Assembly (NCBI RefSeq): GCF_000512585.2
Contig: NC_089243.1
Location: 1,178,001-1,242,000, forward strand
From: Kwoniella bestiolae CBS 10118
Taxonomy: Eukaryota; Basidiomycota; Tremellomycetes; Tremellales; Cryptococcaceae
Direction of reading: 5' to 3'
DNA: 64,000 nt
Within the stretch, counting starts at the first letter, position 1. Every line of letters begins with the position of its first letter. Position numbers and translations under genes: made by a program. The notes under the pieces are model-generated. The model was not told where the DNA came from. It saw nothing but the letters and a program-made list of their open reading frames with translations, and searched no databases. Shown in pieces: positions 59,621 to 64,000 of this stretch.

Positions 59621-60218
59621 AATTACGCTCTTTACTAAAATTCACATACGATCTCTACGAATACGAATCGGCTAAAAATTCAATTGTATCATACAACAAT
59701 CAAACTTGGGTCTTCGTTCATTTTCCCTTTTCCAATCTGAATCAACGCAACGCTTCAAGTATGAAAGAAAAGGGAAAATACAATTATTTGATCTTTCTCT
59801 TCGTTCTTTCTGTATATCGATTTTGGGTTGATCGATTCATCTTTGGCTTTTCCTTTCTTTCGCTTTGGTCCTTTTCATGGTGGATGTGCATTGGTATCGT
59901 TCGTAGGTTCTTACTGGTGGTTATCAAGAAGTTGACCTTACTTTCAATACGAGTATATAATGATGAATTGCAAGAGACAGACGACGAGAATGAAAATGGA
60001 AACGGTAATGATGAAAATGATGTTGATAATTTTGCTGTACATATGATATATGACGTGCAGTTTCCTTTCTTTTCCCTTTGCGTTTTTTTGGACCAAAGAG
60101 TCTAAGCAAGTCACAGCGACGGCTGGTACATGCAAGCCGATTAGAATGCATGAACATGTACGTATGCATTACATCTGTTGTTCTATCCCTATCCCTATAC
60201 AAGTTATATGTACTTCCA

Positions 60219-60239
60219 CCTTCCGCCTTCCGCCTTCCG
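60219..60239. repeat. CCTTCCG tandem repeat
   Basis: Three perfect seven-base units in the same noncoding spacer. Confidence 0.85.
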
Positions 60240-60403
60240 AAGATTTCTATATGGTACTCTAACTTGAACACAGACAGACCGTTCTGAGCCTGAGCGAGAA
60301 ATGAAGGTCGAGGTACAAATTGTCCAAGTTTAATGGCAAGGCCCCCGTCCCGTTTGCGTCTAATCCGTCACTTTCACTTTCCACCCACCAAGATTCAACC
60401 ATA

Positions 60404-62314
60404 TCAACTATTCGTATTCGTATTTACATTCGTAAAATCAGAAGACCAATTCCCATTCCCCGCTCCACTCCCACTTAACATCGGTCCGCCCTGCTGATTT
60501 TGACCACCTCCAAAACCCGAGATCATCCCCATCCCCATCCCCAACCCCTGGGTCAAACCATGCTGGCTCATCCCCCCAGTCATCTGCTGGAGGAACTGCG
60601 GGTTCATAGATGACATCATATTTTGGAGGCCTACTAGTTGTTGGGGATTTAGTCCGTTTAGCTGTTGTGCGTTGAGTCCCAATTGTTGAGGATTTAGACC
60701 GCCGAGCCCGGGTTGTTGGGAGTTTAGAGCTGATATTCCGCTGAATTGTTGTGGGTTGAGACCTGCACCTGCGAGTTGTTGTGGGTTAAGTCCGGATAGC
60801 TGAGAAGGATTGAATCCCTGTGGTTGTTGTGCTTGGAATTGCTGGAGACTCGCTAGGATATTGGGGTTTATACTTTGTGGGTTCATTCCTGGATTTGTTG
60901 TTTGGGTGATGGATGATTGACTAGATGAAGTTGAAGGTAAGGAAGGGCGTCCGATAGGTATACCTATACCTGAGGTGCTGAATTGGGATTGGGATGGTGT
61001 ACGCTGTGGTTGTGCTTGTGGTATAGAGGGGTTGGGATGTTGTGATTGTACCAGGGGACTTTGTTTGGGTATCGAGTTTGAGACGGAGTTGGATTTTATC
61101 CTTTTCCTATTTTCTTCGTCCGTGCCCTCGCCCTCTTCCAAATCACCATGGTTGCCGTTCAATTTACTCGTTACAGGCGACAGCGCTAGATCCAACTTCC
61201 TCTTCTTACTTGGACTCTCGTTGATATCGTTATCGTTCCCAACACCGCCTTCCACCCCATCTCCCTCCCCTTCATTTGGGTTTAGGTCCTCGCCATCCTG
61301 CAGCTCCCTCTTATCTCCGTTAAGTATCGGCGATCCCCTCGGATCTTTTCCGTGGGTGTAGTATTCAGATGAGAAGCGATCGTATTGGAATTGTTGGAGG
61401 GAGTAGTCCCATTGTGGACCTCGAGATTTACGAGCGGAGATTAGGAGGGAGTTCCTACGATCGTGGCGAAAGAGTATTAGTATGATGTAAGAAGAGGTGG
61501 ATATCTCGTCAGCGTTTTCCCTCTTCCTCTTTTGCCTCCATTTTCTCCATTCTTCTATCCCTTCGATGAAGTAGTTACCTGTTTAACCTCTGATCACCCT
61601 GACCCTAACGATGGGACTCATCACGAGTCTCATCCGAGAGAAGACAAAGACAAGACAACAAACTCACCAATAGCTCGCACTCCCCCTAATCCCCTCCTTA
61701 TCTTTCTCCGTCAACTCCCCCTTCTTCCCCCCCAGCAGGATACTATCATCCACGACCGAGCTGGCAGGCTCAGGTATCTCCCCATTCGCAATCATCTCTG
61801 CCTCTCTCTGCAATTCCGCTAAGCGCTTCGCACGCTGCTTCCAATGCAGATGGCTCAGGTCGGGTATCTGGAACTTGAATGGTTTTTTGGCTGGTGTGCC
61901 GGGGGTACCTGTACCCGTGGGAGTGGGAGTGGGGGATTGGATCTCTAGGATTGGAGTGGCGGGTGTATCGCTCTGCGTTTCCGTCTGAGTAGGGGGTTGA
62001 GTTCCGTCGATAGCTGTGGTTGTAGTTGATGGTTCGACTGAAGGGGGAGGGGGAGTCGCTTCTTTGGGCTTGGGTTTGGGTTTAGGAGGTAGTCCGAGAT
62101 ATTTCGTACGATATGACTCTAGTTGGTCCGAGGAGAGGTACGACTCGATATCGAATTTCTGTCCTTTCTTGGCTGCTAATTTCTTGGCTAGAATGAGGAC
62201 CTCTATATCTGGTGTGTCAGGTAGTATAGGTTTGGTTGATGAGGAAGAGGAAGAAGAGGGGGAAGGGGAAGGTAGGAGGAGGGTGATGGTTGATGGTGGG
62301 TTGCGACGTGGCAT
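60404..62314 (-). CDS. Q-rich protein with LNPQQL repeats, unknown function
   Basis: 565 residues from two exons (62314-61668 and 61454-60404; intron 213 nt). I do not recognise a family. The first exon is Pro/Thr/Ser-rich with two more ordered stretches: ILAKKLAAKKGQKFDIESYL near residue 40 and LHWKQRAKRLAELQREAEMI near residue 170. The second begins with WDYSLQQFQYDRFSSEYY, then an acidic region with a basic SPSKKRKLDLA segment that looks like a nuclear localisation signal. It ends in a Gln-rich domain with repeated LNPQQL/LNAQQL units of 6-12 residues. This layout is typical of fungal transcription or chromatin cofactors, but that is only inference. It is convergent with the RRM gene. Confidence 0.7.
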
Positions 62315-63125
62315 CTTGCAAATGACGGTTTACTGTAATCTATCTCGTGTTTCTATTTTATCGATGTGTCTCGTCTGATCGTCTGTGACTTGGAGTGGAT
62401 TGAGTTTGATGGTTGTTGAGGAATGGCAGAAAACCAAAGGAGGGTCCGAATTCAAGTCAAGCCGAGAATGGAAATTGAAATTGACCTCGATTGATGCTTT
62501 GGGTTGCGATTGATGCTTCTCTTGTCTTGCTCCTTGATTGATTAGATTAGATAAAAAAACATTAGACACGCTGCGAAAGGTCAATCGCGATAACATGAAC
62601 ACGAACGAGCACGAGTTGGCAATCGCAAGCCAAACAAATTAAACGACAACAACCACAGCCGAATTCGGTTATGGCTATAGGTCGTGACAAGTGAGGCTGA
62701 TACCAGACCCAGCTACGAAACTATTATCAGGTACACTTAGACTCACGTCGCTTACCTTTGTTAGCAGTAGCAGTCACCGCGTTACAAGAGAGAGATTTCA
62801 CGATTTCACTTGATCACATCGCTGCGAGTATACAATGAGATACCTCATACCTGCGAGTGACTAAAACCCTTGTCACCCCCACAGTAACGACACATTAACG
62901 ACCTCAGCGACGACAACATCTTGATTCAAGGCTTATAACACCACTTGAACATCACCACCCTCTCTCAGTTCAGTGCAGTAACCGATGATATAGCAATTAC
63001 CCCTCGATGGCATCTCACCCACTATGTCCATCAACCACCCAATATCACCACCAGAAGACGATATAGCCCCACATCGTAGGCCGAGAGGTCGTCGGAAGAG
63101 ACTAAAAGGACACTTCTTCCCGATC
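62315..63125. other. Divergent promoter region
   Basis: About 810 bp between the Q-rich gene and the putative Mid1 gene. No RNA or further gene is evident. Two in-frame ATGs upstream of the chosen start of the right-hand gene lie near 63024 and 63126. Confidence 0.4.
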
Positions 63126-64000
63126 ATGGCTCGATCATTCATCCTAGCTCTTGCAATTTTGACCTTGCTACCAACCCTCTGCCTGGCTCAAGATACATCT
63201 ACCTCTTCCTCTCTTACATCCACATCAAGTACACGTACAACCTCTTCATCCACACGTACGACCTCCTTCACTTCCTCTGGCTCAGCCTCAGCCAGCTCAA
63301 GTGCAATAGCTACCAAAACATACTCCATCCCGACTCTACCAACCACAGCGACCCTCCCACCTCTCAACGCATCTTCCCCGCTTATACAACTCGTACTTCC
63401 CCCGTCCAATCTCCTATACCTTACTTTCTCCATATGCACCTTAACTTCCAATACAACTCTTCTCCCTAATATCCTGATATCCAACGAAGACCCACCATCA
63501 TTCGACCTCGGGAGCCGCAGCGTCATAGATCAATCTTCAGGAGGAACCAAGGTTGGAGGGTACAATAGGCGGAATAACAAGAATGGGAATACGTGGAATG
63601 TGGTGATGGATAGAGGGTTTGGGAATTGGACGATGAATAATACTTTGGGGGATATGGCGAGTGTGAATGTCCTGTTTGGGCTGGGGTTGGAAAACGACGG
63701 TGAGACGCTCGATGAGATTGATGTGCAGGGGGGAGTGATTGTTCAGATGAGTGCGTCGGGGGATGGTGAGTCATCTATATCCTCTATTTGTGCTCTTATT
63801 GAATGCCTGTATAATGTGGACGAGGGGACTGATCTGATTTTGTTTGTTTCGATGTGCAGGTCCACTCAACTCTATATCTTCCTCCGTCCCCTTCCTGGGC
63901 GATACCACCTCATCCCAAGCATTAATCTTCTCACCACTACTATACGCTTCCGAATCCATCCAACCTACCTATCCAAATTACACTTTACCTCCCGCTCAAC
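63126..64000 (+). CDS. 5' part of a secreted/membrane protein, possibly Mid1 calcium-channel subunit
   Basis: Partial gene: exon 1 63126-63765, intron 63766-63859, exon 2 from 63860 running off the window. The chosen start gives a clear signal peptide (MARSFILALAILTLLPTLCL then AQ). An upstream in-frame ATG at 63024 would add 34 basic residues that would spoil the leader. The mature N-terminus is Ser/Thr-rich and probably O-glycosylated, followed by a folded region with N-glycosylation sites (LNASSP, TSNTTL, GNWTMNNT). The segments LYLTFSICTL, VNVLFGLGLENDGETLDEID and the downstream PFLGDTTSSQALIFSP with PNYTLPP recall fungal Mid1, the regulatory subunit of the Cch1 Ca2+ channel. The similarity is from memory and the Cys-rich C-terminus of Mid1 is outside the window, so the name is tentative. 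Confidence 0.5.
   Translation, partial: MARSFILALAILTLLPTLCLAQDTSTSSSLTSTSSTRTTSSSTRTTSFTSSGSASASSSAIATKTYSIPTLPTTATLPPLNASSPLIQLVLPPSNLLYLTFSICTLTSNTTLLPNILISNEDPPSFDLGSRSVIDQSSGGTKVGGYNRRNNKNGNTWNVVMDRGFGNWTMNNTLGDMASVNVLFGLGLENDGETLDEIDVQGGVIVQMSASGDGESSISSICALIECLYNVDEGTDLILFVSMCRSTQLYIFLRPLPGRYHLIPSINLLTTTIRFRIHPTYLSKLHFTSRS

Larger units (their letters stand above)
59453..60403. other. Convergent 3' region with simple repeats
   Basis: About 950 bp between converging genes. An open frame on the plus strand crosses it but has low-complexity, hydrophobic, non-family content and overlaps the RRM-gene stop. Contains short AATCG and CCTTCCG repeats. Confidence 0.45.

Noticed and set aside
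59449..60105. Plus-strand open frame of 218 codons downstream of the RRM gene
   Set aside because: It starts inside the last codons of the RRM gene in another frame, includes simple repeats and A/T-rich sequence, and shows no recognisable domain.

Overview
This window is nuclear DNA from an intron-dense basidiomycete yeast. Short introns of about 50-65 nt (range about 35-380), GTRNGT donors, CTGAY/CTAAY branch sites close to the acceptor, and family content (Gin4-type kinase, GT90/CAP10-type glycosyltransferase, two-domain trehalose phosphatase) point to Tremellales, close to Kwoniella/Cryptococcus. All gene models were joined by hand from reading frame, phase and splice signals. Every complete model comes out as a multiple of three, but no transcript data were available.

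Layout. 1-1079: 3' end of an Rna14/CstF-77 gene. 1550-5701: a PH-domain protein. 5702-7698: gene-poor, with a 7-bp tandem repeat. 7699-24865: a metabolic gene cluster. 25215-25314: an intron-containing tRNA-Pro(CGG). 26402-30175: Gin4-like kinase. 30465-36379: large low-complexity scaffold protein. 37925-41562: trehalose-6-phosphate phosphatase TPS2. 41887-42963: ankyrin protein. 43324-46519: RINT1/Tip20 tether. 46935-50167: chromodomain plus PHD-like protein. 50764-54036: GT90 glycosyltransferase. 55754-59452: RRM protein. 60404-62314: Q-rich protein. 63126-64000: 5' part of a secreted or membrane protein, possibly Mid1.

The centrepiece is the 17-kb cluster of nine genes: tautomerase, DHA2-type MFS, 2-oxoglutarate dioxygenase, amidase, polysaccharide-deacetylase/cyclic-imidase-like hydrolase, Zn2Cys6 regulator, two SDRs and an ACS-type MFS. 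Its enzyme set overlaps the Aspergillus hxn nicotinate catabolism regulon (cyclic imidase HxnM, amidase HxnN, dioxygenase HxnY, SDR HxnW, MFS HxnP/HxnZ), but with a Zn2Cys6 protein in place of the HxnR-type regulator. I found the palindrome TGCC-N7/8-GGCA in every promoter region of the cluster, usually 130-240 bp upstream of the start codons. It is a good candidate for the binding site of the cluster regulator. Likely logic: uptake by the transporters, ring oxidation by the dioxygenase and SDRs, ring opening by the imidase-like enzyme, and ammonia release by the amidase. The substrate is an inference.

The rest is housekeeping: mRNA 3' processing, septin/morphogenesis kinase, actin or endocytosis scaffold, trehalose metabolism, ER-Golgi tethering, chromatin, and surface glycan synthesis.
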